From: RUG11462 sp045539315
Lineage (GTDB): Bacteria; Bacillota; Clostridia; Oscillospirales; Acutalibacteraceae
Length of the DNA: 64,000 bases
Direction: 5' to 3'
Assembly (NCBI GenBank): GCA_045539315.1
Contig: JAZQFC010000015.1
Location: 1 to 64,000 of the forward strand
The notes under the pieces were generated by a model. It was not told the origin of the DNA. It was given only the letters and a program-made list of their open reading frames with translations, and searched no databases. Of the stretch, positions 1 through 7,894 are shown piece by piece (within the stretch, counting starts at the first letter, position 1; each line of letters opens with the position of its first letter). The position numbers and the translations under genes were made by a program.

Positions 1-1367
1 ACAACTGTTAGCACAGTTTCTTCAGTATTATTCTCTTTGTCTTTGACAACGTCAAAACTTAAATTGTAATCATAAGTTTTACCATTATAACTTACCTTGA
101 AATCTTTGAATGTTTCGATATTTTTGAGATACAAAAGATTAAATCTCAAATCATCTATATTCCAGTCAACAAACTCCATGCTCTCTTTCAACATAGAATA
201 AACAACCGGAACATCATTAACAATACAAGCGCAATAGTTTTTATCAATTACACCTGGCTTTGAGACTTTTATATTATAAGTTTTACCTGCTATAACATAT
301 TCAATTTCAAAATAAGGGTCATCTAGCCCATATTTAACAAGGTCATCATATGTTTGATTTACGGTGTAAACACCCGAAGCAGATAGTCCATTGATAAGCG
401 GAGATAAAATGGTTGTAATTTTCTCATCATCAGCATAAGCGTCAATAGGTTGAGTGATAACATATGAAATTACTTGTGCATCATCTTCAACATAATCAAG
501 GACAACATTATTAAAATTCTTACCATTAATTTTGATAGAATCATACTTAAAGAGCGAGCCATTTTGGAAATAGTCTTTATTGTCATCGTTCTGTTGATAT
601 TGCGAAATCATTTGCACATCAACAAGACTGTTAAATGTAGCAGAAAAAGCCTCATAAATAGCACCCTCGCCAATATAAATACCATCTTTTAATGATGTTG
701 AAACATAATAATAACCATCATTAGTTGCAACGGTGTTACCCACTTTAATATCAAATGTTGAGCCATCAGCCATAGTAACTTCAACTAAAATTTTAGGATT
801 ATCAAGCCCGCAGTCTTTTTCAGTATATTTGCTATTTAGTTTTGATATAGCATTTACATCAAACAAACTGTCATAAATACCGGTAACAAAGCCATAATTT
901 ATTGGAATATCCTCATTAATTCCATCAAGTTTAAATTTAACAACCTTGCTTTTATTGCCTTCTTCGTCAATTTCGGTATCTTCAAACGGTACGCAAACCA
1001 ACTTATCAGTTTCATTTGTTACAACTATTTTTTCAACATTTGAAATAGCGCCTTTTTTAGCATTTTTCATATCTTTAAGGCTAACATTAGCACTACTCGT
1101 TAAAGAAAACGTTGAAACTTCACTTGTAGGATCATCTACATTTTCTTCAACAGGTTTTGGCCAAAACTTAATAACTGAAAATATACTTGCACCTAAAACT
1201 AAAAGCAAACACAAAAGCAATGACAACATTTTTACATAGTTATTTGACTTCTTGGTCTTTTTAGGTTTTTGTGCCATATTTTCAGAATTAAAAATAGTTG
1301 AATTTTTAAACTCTGCTTCTATTCTTTTTTCGTAATTTTCAAATGAATTTTTATCTGTATTTTTCAT
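1..1367 (-). CDS. DUF4340-like membrane-anchored protein (C-terminus beyond window)
   Basis: The reading frame is open from an ATG at 1367 to the left window edge, so the C-terminus is missing. A GGAGATG ribosome site lies just upstream. The N-terminus is a charged cytoplasmic stretch, then one hydrophobic helix at about residues 44-64, then a long Asp/Asn/Thr-rich region of repeated beta-strand-like segments. It directly follows a GldG-like gene (23-base gap) in the same operon. DUF4340 proteins commonly sit behind GldA/F/G-type ABC-2 genes, and that order, the topology and the repetitive extracellular domain are the basis for the family name. The transported substrate is unknown. Confidence 0.7.
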   Translation of the reverse strand, partial: MKNTDKNSFENYEKRIEAEFKNSTIFNSENMAQKPKKTKKSNNYVKMLSLLLCLLLVLGASIFSVIKFWPKPVEENVDDPTSEVSTFSLTSSANVSLKDMKNAKKGAISNVEKIVVTNETDKLVCVPFEDTEIDEEGNKSKVVKFKLDGINEDIPINYGFVTGIYDSLFDVNAISKLNSKYTEKDCGLDNPKILVEVTMADGSTFDIKVGNTVATNDGYYYVSTSLKDGIYIGEGAIYEAFSATFNSLVDVQMISQYQQNDDNKDYFQNGSLFKYDSIKINGKNFNNVVLDYVEDDAQVISYVITQPIDAYADDEKITTILSPLINGLSASGVYTVNQTYDDLVKYGLDDPYFEIEYVIAGKTYNIKVSKPGVIDKNYCACIVNDVPVVYSMLKESMEFVDWNIDDLRFNLLYLKNIETFKDFKVSYNGKTYDYNLSFDVVKDKENNTEETVLTV

Positions 1368-1389
1368 TAATTCATCTCCAGAATAAAAA

Positions 1390-2991
1390 TTATCTTCTCT
1401 TTCTTAATACAAACAAAACAATACCTAACACAACTGTTAAAATTGGGATGATATATACGCAAATTGCAGAAATAATATAAGAATGAGTTTGTGTTGGAGT
1501 AAATGAAGAATAATCTATTTGTTTATCTTGAATTGTATAAGTTTCACTTACTCTGCCTGCGCAAGTATTGATAAGCGATGTCATTAATGACTCATTTGCC
1601 AAATAGTTTCCGTCCGTGTAATACTCGCCAATAAAATCAACAGAAGCAACTGCAAGAACATTTGAAAATCTCGCTAAAGTATCATCATTAGGGTCTTCGG
1701 TAGCATATCTGCTTAACACAACAGATGAATAAGATGACTGATTTTGCGCATTAGCGTCCCAACTACCTGCCGCTTTATTTGGTTTTACAACACAAGTATC
1801 AGATGATTTAACAACCTCATATGTTGTGAATTTACCACTTGCTTGGAATTTAAGATTCATCGGTCTTAAATTATCAGTTATATATTGAAGATTTGAATTG
1901 ATTTCAGTTGTAAACTCTGATTCAGCATCTTGCAATAATATAATTGAATTTGAGCCAGAAGCGTGTTTACTGTCATCAGTTTCATAAACAGTGCCATCTT
2001 CAAAAACAATTCCCCACTCTTCAAGCAAACCATCTAAATTAGGTGTATCAAATTGAGAATTAGATGAGAAATAGATTAATGTTTTGTTATAATCAAAATC
2101 TTTATCCCCTGGTTTACCTAATAGAAATTCATCTATCTTTTTAACATCTGCTTGTGTTAAATCGAGCGTTGGCGATGCGATTAACAACATTGTTGCATCG
2201 CTTGGAATATCATCTACTTGCAAATCGCTAATCTCTACATAATCATATCCGCTAATTGCAAGACTTTGCACATAGTCAGATACATCTGCGCTACCATAAC
2301 CAGTAAGCACTGCGATTTTATCTTCTTCAAGTTTTGTTACATAAAAAAGAGCCGAAGTAACTTCGGTTTCTACCGATGAGCCACTAATAGTTCCGTAAGA
2401 GTTGCTTGTATAAGACTCATAATCAGAAACTTCTTCAATTGTATATAAATCATCAAAAGTTAAAACTTTATATTTTGTTTTTTCAACACCGTCTTCTTCA
2501 TAAGTATAGTCAACGATAATATCGCCTAAATTAATGTCAGCATCTGAATATCTTTTGCTATACTCATTAAAATCAGGTGTAGTAGCATCAACAAAAACTA
2601 TGTCAATGTTTTTATTAATCTTTTTATAATTTTTCAAAAGTTCAATTGTTTGATTAAAATATTTACCGCCTGATGCATCTGCATAATATTGAGAAACAGA
2701 AGACGCATAAGTTGATATATAATAATCTTCTTCACAAGTTACAACAATAGTAACAGGCTTGTCAATTTTTTTGATGTATTCTCTGTTGTTTTCGCTGATA
2801 GTATAGTCATCAGAAGTTGTCATATCAATAGAAAACGCAGTAAATCTATCTGATAATACTGACGCTAAAATATTAACAGCAACAAGACATACTAAAAATA
2901 CAACGATTATTGTAGTAGAAATAGAGTTGAACTTAAATTTATTCTTTTTATAAAAAGGGATTTTATCTGTTTTTTGTTTATTGTTTTTCAT
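1390..2991 (-). CDS. GldG-like ABC-2 transport auxiliary protein
   Basis: A 533-residue protein with a hydrophobic helix near residues 24-48, a large extracytoplasmic domain rich in Asp, Ser and Thr, and a C-terminal helix near 508-528 ending in RKRR. This is the architecture of GldG-type proteins (ABC_transp_aux family), which partner an ABC-2 permease and ATPase. In gliding Bacteroidetes the homologues support motility. In Firmicutes the substrate is unknown and gliding should not be assumed. The gene starts 15 bases after the permease stop and is followed by a DUF4340-like gene, the usual four-gene arrangement. Confidence 0.78.
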   Translation of the reverse strand: MKNNKQKTDKIPFYKKNKFKFNSISTTIIVVFLVCLVAVNILASVLSDRFTAFSIDMTTSDDYTISENNREYIKKIDKPVTIVVTCEEDYYISTYASSVSQYYADASGGKYFNQTIELLKNYKKINKNIDIVFVDATTPDFNEYSKRYSDADINLGDIIVDYTYEEDGVEKTKYKVLTFDDLYTIEEVSDYESYTSNSYGTISGSSVETEVTSALFYVTKLEEDKIAVLTGYGSADVSDYVQSLAISGYDYVEISDLQVDDIPSDATMLLIASPTLDLTQADVKKIDEFLLGKPGDKDFDYNKTLIYFSSNSQFDTPNLDGLLEEWGIVFEDGTVYETDDSKHASGSNSIILLQDAESEFTTEINSNLQYITDNLRPMNLKFQASGKFTTYEVVKSSDTCVVKPNKAAGSWDANAQNQSSYSSVVLSRYATEDPNDDTLARFSNVLAVASVDFIGEYYTDGNYLANESLMTSLINTCAGRVSETYTIQDKQIDYSSFTPTQTHSYIISAICVYIIPILTVVLGIVLFVLRKRR

Positions 2992-3006
2992 TTTTAAACC
3001 CCTCCT

Positions 3007-3702
3007 TTAAGCCCAACGTTTTCTGTCGATAACTCTGACAGTAAGAAATAAGAAAGCCAAAATGATACTAATAAAGAAAACAAAATTAGAAATATCAAAA
3101 ATGCCTTCTGTAAATGTATAATATCTATCAGAAAAAGAAAGCCAACTTGTAATTTTATTTAAAAAGTCATTAGAAGTGCCTGTTTCAATAAATATTAAAA
3201 AGAATGAAACTGCAAAACTGCCAACTGCTGCCACAACCTGACTTTCTGTTAAAGCGCTAATAAAGCAACCTATTGCAATTAATGAACCTGCAAAAAGCAC
3301 CATACCGATAACATTGCCAAAAAAGATGCTCATATCAGGGGTAGCGCCAAAAAACATGAATATAAAATTATATATCGTCATAAAAACGATAAATACGCAG
3401 AAGAAAAGAAGCGCAGCAATAAATTTGCCTAATACAACTGAATAAATACTAACAGGTGCGGTAAATAAAAGTTGGTCTGTTTTTTGCTTTTTTTCTTCTG
3501 AAAATAATCTCATTGTGATAACTGGGATTATGAAAAATACAAATGTAATCATAGAGTTAAACACATAAGTCATATCCGCAAGACCTGTGCTAAATACTGC
3601 ATTGTAGTATCTACCTGAAAAGTATAGTAATACTGCTAAAATTGCATAGCCAAGTGGCGAAGAAAAATAATTTTTAAATTCTCTTTTAATAATTGCCCAC
3701 AT
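3007..3702 (-). CDS. ABC-2 type transporter permease (GldF-like)
   Basis: A 231-residue integral membrane protein with about six hydrophobic helices. It opens with MWAIIKREFKNYFSSPLGY, the typical cytoplasmic start of ABC-2 permeases, and contains the loop RLFSEEKKQKTDQLL, typical of the GldF/NosY branch. The start codon overlaps the stop of the upstream ATPase gene (TAATG), implying translational coupling. It should form the membrane channel with the ATPase at 3702-4703. The cargo cannot be read from the sequence. Confidence 0.85.
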   Translation of the reverse strand: MWAIIKREFKNYFSSPLGYAILAVLLYFSGRYYNAVFSTGLADMTYVFNSMITFVFFIIPVITMRLFSEEKKQKTDQLLFTAPVSIYSVVLGKFIAALLFFCVFIVFMTIYNFIFMFFGATPDMSIFFGNVIGMVLFAGSLIAIGCFISALTESQVVAAVGSFAVSFFLIFIETGTSNDFLNKITSWLSFSDRYYTFTEGIFDISNFVFFISIILAFLFLTVRVIDRKRWA

Positions 3703-4703
3703 TATTTATCTTCCTCTCTTTCAACAGTTTTTCTATTTTCAAGTGAACGCTCAATTGCTTCGGTATTATAAGATTCATCGGTAAGGCGCAAGAATATGTC
3801 TTCTAGCGACAATTCATTGCTCGACATTTGTAAAATAGCAAAATTATTAAGACTTGCCATATTAAATATTGATTTTCTTATATCATAACCCGCCACAGGA
3901 TCAATGTTAAATTCGACAGAATTGTTATAAGAATTTTCCCTTACAAAAGAAACTGCTTTAACGCCAGAAACTTGTTTTAATTCTTTTTCTATCTTTTCTT
4001 TACTACCTTCGAAAACAACTGTTAACGAATGGTCATCAGAAAGATTTGTAGATAAATTTTCAGGAGTATCGTCTGCAATGATTTTACCTTTATTAATTAC
4101 AATTACTCTATCACATACTGCTTGAATTTCAGACAAAATATGAGAAGATAAAATTACAGTATGATGCTTACCAAGCATTCTGATAAGGTTTCTTATTTCA
4201 ATAATTTGTTTTGGGTCAAGACCAACAGTAGGCTCATCTAAAATTAGCACTTTAGGGTTGCCGATAAGCGCGCCTGCAATACCAACTCTTTGACGATAAC
4301 CTTTTGACAAATTCTTAATAAGTCTATGATAAACATTTTTGATTTTAACTAATTTGCAAATTTCCTCTATATGAGGACCACGAGGTAATTTTACACCTTT
4401 TAACTCATAAACAAAACCTAAATACTCTCTAACCGTCATATCAAGATACAAAGGCGGAATTTCAGGCAAATAACCAATTTCACTCTTTGCTTCTTTAGGC
4501 TCTTCTAAAATATCATAGCCATTGATTATAACGCTTCCTTCTGTTGCAGAAAGATATCCGGTTATGATATTCATAGTTGTAGATTTACCGGCACCGTTAG
4601 GACCTAAAAAGCCTAAAATCTCACCGTCTTTTACATTAAATGAAATATTATTTACAGCGAGATGTCCGCCGTAATCTTTTTTGAGATTTTTTATTTCTAT
4701 CAT
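3702..4703 (-). CDS. ABC transporter ATP-binding protein (GldA-like)
   Basis: A 333-residue ATPase. It has Walker A GPNGAGKST (residues 34-42), signature LSKGYRQRVG, Walker B VLILDEPTVGLDP and switch histidine in LSSHIL. A C-terminal extension of about 100 residues follows, as in GldA/CcmA-type subunits that drive ABC-2 permeases. It is the first gene of the minus-strand operon that continues through the permease, GldG-like and DUF4340-like genes. A GAGAGGATG ribosome site precedes the ATG. A possible promoter with a Spo0A-box match lies about 100 bases upstream. Confidence 0.88.
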   Translation of the reverse strand: MIEIKNLKKDYGGHLAVNNISFNVKDGEILGFLGPNGAGKSTTMNIITGYLSATEGSVIINGYDILEEPKEAKSEIGYLPEIPPLYLDMTVREYLGFVYELKGVKLPRGPHIEEICKLVKIKNVYHRLIKNLSKGYRQRVGIAGALIGNPKVLILDEPTVGLDPKQIIEIRNLIRMLGKHHTVILSSHILSEIQAVCDRVIVINKGKIIADDTPENLSTNLSDDHSLTVVFEGSKEKIEKELKQVSGVKAVSFVRENSYNNSVEFNIDPVAGYDIRKSIFNMASLNNFAILQMSSNELSLEDIFLRLTDESYNTEAIERSLENRKTVEREEDK

Positions 4704-4803
4704 TTGTATATATACATCCTCTCAAAATATTAGTTAAATTAATTGTACAGCAATTTGATGCCTAATTTGTAAACACAATTTAAACAATAAATCAATTAAA
4801 ATA

Positions 4804-4825
4804 ATTATACTACATTTTGTCGAAA
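4804..4825 (-). promoter_or_regulatory. possible Spo0A-box/-10 region upstream of the Gld-type operon
   Basis: On the minus strand a TATAAT hexamer (4809-4804) lies about 100 bases before the ABC ATPase start. Five bases upstream of it is an exact 0A-box-like site: the plus strand reads TTTTGTCGAAA at 4815-4825. No good -35 hexamer is visible at 17 bp, as can be the case for activator-dependent promoters. The 0A core TGTCGAA is known from Bacillus. The assignment is by sequence match only. Confidence 0.4.
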
Positions 4826-5002
4826 TAATAAAGTATTTTTTGAAAATATTGTAGATTTTTTAATTTATAATTTTTTAAAAAAATATTATGTAAATCGAAA
4901 ATTTGTTTTTATTATAAAAAAGCTTTATTTTAAAGGTTTTAACATTTTCAACATAGTTTTCAACATTCAATTTATGTCAACCAGAGTGACAATTTTGTAA
5001 CA

Positions 5003-5013
5003 TTTTGTCGAAA
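5003..5013. promoter_or_regulatory. second Spo0A-box match
   Basis: The same 11-base word TTTTGTCGAAA recurs here, 188 bases from the first. The longer shared context is ACATTTTGTCGAAATA. The rest of 4704-5068 is very AT-rich and no gene is seen in it. Confidence 0.35.
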
Positions 5014-5068
5014 TATAAACTATACAAAATATGATTAAAATAGTGCAATTCTTTAATTATAAAAAATA

Positions 5069-5093
5069 AAACCGCCTAATAAAAAGCGGTTTT
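5069..5093 (-). terminator. distal hairpin terminator behind the tRNA-Leu repeat region
   Basis: Stem AAACCGC/GCGGTTT with a 10-base AT-rich loop and flanking A/T runs. It is the last of three terminator-like hairpins downstream of tRNA-Leu on the minus strand. Confidence 0.55.
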
Positions 5094-5152
5094 CTCGCCG
5101 ATAAATCGGCAACCGAAAAACATCCTACTCGGTTCGACCTTGGAATAAAATA

Positions 5153-5178
5153 AAAAACCACCCAAAAGGGTGGTTTTT
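5153..5178 (-). terminator. hairpin terminator after the duplicated tRNA-Leu tail
   Basis: Stem AAAAACCACCC/GGGTGGTTTTT with an AAAA loop. It stands to the copied tRNA tail as the hairpin at 5321-5354 stands to the real tRNA, and both contain the ACCACCC/GGGTGGT core. Confidence 0.7.
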
Positions 5179-5179
5179 C

Positions 5180-5202
5180 TGGTGCCGGTGATCGGGGTCG
5201 AA
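5180..5202 (-). pseudogene. tRNA-Leu 3'-tail fragment (23-base direct copy)
   Basis: Identical to the final 23 bases of the tRNA-Leu gene at 5354-5376, from the T-loop TTCGA through the encoded CCA. It has no upstream tRNA body, so it cannot make a tRNA. It marks the far boundary of a roughly 150-base insert between the two tail copies. Confidence 0.85.
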
Positions 5203-5320
5203 GTGCGTGACTAACGCACTTATTTTGCTTCGCAAACGCTTATTTTAAGCAGGTTTTTCTCGCCGATAAATCGGCAACCGAAAAACATCTGCAATCGGTT
5301 CGACCCACAAAATACATAAA

Positions 5321-5354
5321 AAAAAGCAACCACCCTGTTGGGTGGTTGCTTTTT
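5321..5354 (-). terminator. tRNA-Leu terminator
   Basis: Perfect 11-bp stem AGCAACCACCC/GGGTGGTTGCT, loop TGTT, followed on the minus strand by a run of eight T. It begins directly after the tRNA CCA end. Confidence 0.85.
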
Positions 5355-5440
5355 GGTGCCGGTGATCGGGGTCGAACCGATACGGTATCGCTACCACTGG
5401 ATTTTGAGTCCAGCACGTCTGCCAATTCCATCACACCGGC
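5354..5440 (-). tRNA. tRNA-Leu (anticodon CAA)
   Basis: An 87-base class II tRNA with acceptor stem GCCGGTG/CACCGGC, discriminator A and encoded CCA. The anticodon stem-loop CTGGA-CTCAAAA-TCCAG gives anticodon CAA, reading UUG. There is a long variable arm and the T-loop is GGTTCGACC. It has its own promoter (5464-5492) 50 bases after the ABC exporter stop. Confidence 0.96.
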
Positions 5441-5443
5441 AAA

Positions 5444-5492
5444 TATAGTCATACGACTATAGCATTATACTATACTGATTTTAAAAAATCAA
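5444..5492 (-). promoter_or_regulatory. tRNA-Leu promoter and leader palindrome
   Basis: The minus strand has TTGATT (5492-5487), a 17-base spacer and TATAAT (5469-5464). Between the -10 box and the mature tRNA 5' end lies an inverted repeat, TATAGTC-ATAC-GACTATA (5444-5461), which would sit at the transcription start or in the short 5' leader. Confidence 0.75.
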
Positions 5493-5501
5493 GTACTTTT
5501 T

Positions 5502-7166
5502 TTAATTTTCTACTTTTATCTCCCATTTTTTATTACAAACACCTAATGCTTGCTTTCTATGGGTAACTATCATACAAGTCTTCTCTTGCAAATTCTTTAA
5601 GTTTTCAAGAATTGTTGCTTCTGTTACAGGGTCAAGCGCACTTGTTGCCTCATCAAGCAATAAAATAGGCGCATCTGACAATAATGCTCTTGCAATTGCT
5701 ATTCTTTGAACTTGACCTTCTGACAGTCCAAGACCTTTTTCGCCTATCAATGTATCAATTCCATCAGGCAACTTTTCAACAAACTCATTTACACAAGAAA
5801 GTTCAAGCGCTTTATCAATTCTTTCTTGAGAAACATTTGAATTCACAAATAAAATATTCTCTTTTATACTACCGGAGAAAATCAAATTACCTTGTGGCAC
5901 ATATGAAAACATTTTTCTCGTATTTATTGAACAACTATAAGTTTTATCTTCACAAATTAAATCAATAGAGCCTGATTTTGGCGTATAAACACCAAGCATA
6001 ATTTTAAACAATGTGCTTTTACCAATACCTGAATGACCAACAATTGCCGCAAAATCGCCCTTGTCAATTTCAAAATTAAGGCTTTCAAAAACCTTGTCTC
6101 TTTTATAAGCAAAAGACAAATTGTTTATCTTAATAGATTTTAACTTGCTATATACTTCGTTAAAATCAAAATCTGTATCTGTTATTTCTTCATCTGGCAT
6201 TTGTTCAATTTCCATTATACGCTCTGCAGAAGCCATTGCATTATAATATTGCGGAATAAGTCCAGACACTGTTGAAAATGGTTGACGCACTTGTGAAACA
6301 AGTTGCATAATAGCGGTAAATGTACCATAAGTAAAGGTTGCATCTAAAAACAATTTTATAGCGCACCAAATAAAAGCAAATAAATAGCCTACATACATAA
6401 CGCCGCTATAACAAGCGCCTGTAAACACAGTAAATCTTGCTTTTTTCATCTTTGCTTTAAAGCAATTGCCTTGCAAATCATTAGATTTTTCAGCCATATT
6501 GCTTTCATTAGAAAAAACTTTAACAGCAAGTAAATTTGACAAACATTCCTGCCAGAATGAGCGAACTTTATCGTCTTCTTCCTGGACTTTTTTGTGAAGC
6601 GATTTTAATTTTTTACGCATAATTTTGGTGGCAAAAAATACTGCTATTCCACCAACGCTAAACACAAGTGAAAACCAAGGTTCAAACAAAACAATAACAA
6701 AAAATGCAAAAATAAGTTTTACAATTGTAGAAACAAATGAAGGCAAAGCATGAGTAACACAGTTGCAAATAATAGTTACATCAGAAGTAAGTCTATTAAG
6801 CAATGTTCCACTATGATAAGAACTTATTTCTTCAAACTTTTTCATTGTCATTTTTTGAAAAAGATTTGCTTTAACTTTTAATTCAATTAACGCTCTGCAA
6901 CGTTCTGTTAAATAGTTGGTTAAAGAGCCGAAAACAAGCATAAATGCATATACCAAAACAAGCGCTACAACCCAAGTAGTAAACTTTGACATATTTCTAC
7001 TTGTAGCACTATCAATTATGTATTTTGATACTAATGCAATAACCGTTCCTGTACATGCAAGTAAAGAGTTCAAAACCACCAACACAAAAACAATTGGTAG
7101 TTGTTTTTTTACTGCATTATAGGTCCATTTTAATGGTGATAGCGGTTTTTTAGCTTTTTCTTTCAC
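5502..7166 (-). CDS. ABC exporter, fused permease and ATPase
   Basis: A 554-residue half-transporter. About five to six membrane helices occupy residues 1-310. The nucleotide-binding domain has Walker A GHSGIGKST (377-385), Q-loop, signature LSEGQVQRIA (about 481), Walker B ILLLDEATSALDP (about 501) and switch His in VTHRKQ. No N-terminal C39 protease domain is present, so it is not a PCAT-type exporter. Its start overlaps the preceding S26-type peptidase gene by 17 bases, making it the last gene of the HPrK-like/PqqD/peptidase cassette. Export of a peptide or small protein is the likely role; the cargo is inferred only. Confidence 0.85.
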   Translation of the reverse strand: MKEKAKKPLSPLKWTYNAVKKQLPIVFVLVVLNSLLACTGTVIALVSKYIIDSATSRNMSKFTTWVVALVLVYAFMLVFGSLTNYLTERCRALIELKVKANLFQKMTMKKFEEISSYHSGTLLNRLTSDVTIICNCVTHALPSFVSTIVKLIFAFFVIVLFEPWFSLVFSVGGIAVFFATKIMRKKLKSLHKKVQEEDDKVRSFWQECLSNLLAVKVFSNESNMAEKSNDLQGNCFKAKMKKARFTVFTGACYSGVMYVGYLFAFIWCAIKLFLDATFTYGTFTAIMQLVSQVRQPFSTVSGLIPQYYNAMASAERIMEIEQMPDEEITDTDFDFNEVYSKLKSIKINNLSFAYKRDKVFESLNFEIDKGDFAAIVGHSGIGKSTLFKIMLGVYTPKSGSIDLICEDKTYSCSINTRKMFSYVPQGNLIFSGSIKENILFVNSNVSQERIDKALELSCVNEFVEKLPDGIDTLIGEKGLGLSEGQVQRIAIARALLSDAPILLLDEATSALDPVTEATILENLKNLQEKTCMIVTHRKQALGVCNKKWEIKVEN

Positions 7167-7635
7167 GTTTTAATTTCCTTCCTATTAAAGATGGGTCTTT
7201 AATAACTCTCTTAAATCTGTTTATATGCGGTTTAAAAGTTCTTTTTAACTTGAGTCTTAAAAAATACAAGCGTTTATTTTTATCGCCTACAACGCCTTCA
7301 TAACGAGTTTCATCAAGATATACTGCTTTTACTTTTGCAATTACATTATCAGTGGTAATACCTTTTTCAATATCCGACTGATTATCGCCACATAAAAACA
7401 AGTCTTTACCCTTGATTTTTATAATTCTATGTAACACAAATTGACCGCTTTTTCTTTTATAAAGAACAATATCGCCAATTGATAAAAGACCCGGTTTTAC
7501 TAATATAACCGAGTCTTTTCCTTGCTTTATCAATGGGAGCATACTTGTACCCTTTGGGTATAATCTAAACTCACCATCGCCGGAAATAACCTCTTCAATC
7601 AATCCGACCATTTCACTCATAGGTAAATTAATCAA
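7150..7635 (-). CDS. S24/S26-family signal-peptidase-like protein
   Basis: A 161-residue protein with hallmarks of the S26/S24 fold. These are YPKGTSMLPLI with candidate catalytic Ser31, GDIVLYKRKSG with candidate Lys near 60-62, HRI at about 69-71, and CGDN near 82-85. No N-terminal membrane anchor is seen, unlike SipS-type signal peptidases, and the C-terminal 40 residues are very basic. It overlaps the PqqD-like gene by 8 bases and the exporter by 17. It may cleave a leader from the cassette's peptide before or during export. That role is inference from neighbours. Confidence 0.78.
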   Translation of the reverse strand: MINLPMSEMVGLIEEVISGDGEFRLYPKGTSMLPLIKQGKDSVILVKPGLLSIGDIVLYKRKSGQFVLHRIIKIKGKDLFLCGDNQSDIEKGITTDNVIAKVKAVYLDETRYEGVVGDKNKRLYFLRLKLKRTFKPHINRFKRVIKDPSLIGRKLKRERKS

Positions 7636-7894
7636 TTAAGTTTTCCCCCATAAGTTTACCTACAAATTCGTCAACAGCCTCGCGTGCAGTTTGCTCATCA
7701 AGGTTATCATAATTATCTAACATTTTTGCTACAACTTCATCCTTGGTTGTATCAACTAAAAAGCAATCAAAAATAAATTTAGCAGATGAATTTAATGTAA
7801 TAGAGCCATTATAAATTTTGCTCAAATCGCCTGTTGCTAAAGCAAGAAATGTGCCTGCAACTTCTCTTACAACAAATCCTTCTTTTATTTTCAT
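7628..7894 (-). CDS. PqqD-family peptide chaperone (RRE-like)
   Basis: An 88-residue protein with the PqqD pattern. An N-terminal beta-strand segment leads to GSITLNSSAKFIFDCF, followed by a helical C-terminal half that includes DEVVAKMLDNYD and AVDEFVGKLM. PqqD domains act as RiPP recognition elements that bind leader peptides for modifying enzymes. Its start overlaps the HPrK-like stop and its end overlaps the peptidase start, so it is translated as part of the cassette. No radical-SAM partner or cyclase is encoded within the window. Confidence 0.8.
   Translation of the reverse strand: MKIKEGFVVREVAGTFLALATGDLSKIYNGSITLNSSAKFIFDCFLVDTTKDEVVAKMLDNYDNLDEQTAREAVDEFVGKLMGENLID

Larger units (their letters stand above)
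5090..5353 (-). repeat. composite tRNA-linked repeat behind tRNA-Leu
   Basis: Read on the minus strand from the tRNA 3' end, the order is as follows. (1) A terminator hairpin. (2) An inverted copy of the tRNA-Leu T-arm (5294-5306). (3) Module B at 5288-5254: ATGTTTTTCGGTTGCC, a GATTTATC centre, then GGCGAGAAAAA. (4) Module C at 5253-5203, with hairpins around TTGCGAAGCAA and GTGCGT..ACGCAC. (5) A direct copy of the last 23 bases of tRNA-Leu including CCA (5202-5180). (6) A second hairpin. (7) A second inverted T-arm copy (5139-5129). (8) A second module B (5123-5090). Modules B and C recur behind tRNA-Gly near 54000. No ORF is supported here. Confidence 0.8.

Noticed and set aside
474..1239. 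Plus-strand ORFs at 474-692 and 946-1239
   Set aside because: They are shadows of the DUF4340-like gene, which is open on the minus strand from 1367 to the edge.
5069..5353. CRISPR-like array interpretation of the tRNA-linked repeats
   Set aside because: The units are not regularly spaced, are only two per locus, contain tRNA-derived pieces, and no cas gene is present.
5240..5452. 70-residue minus-strand ORF covering tRNA-Leu
   Set aside because: It is a chance reading of the tRNA gene and repeat region; no ribosome site and no family.
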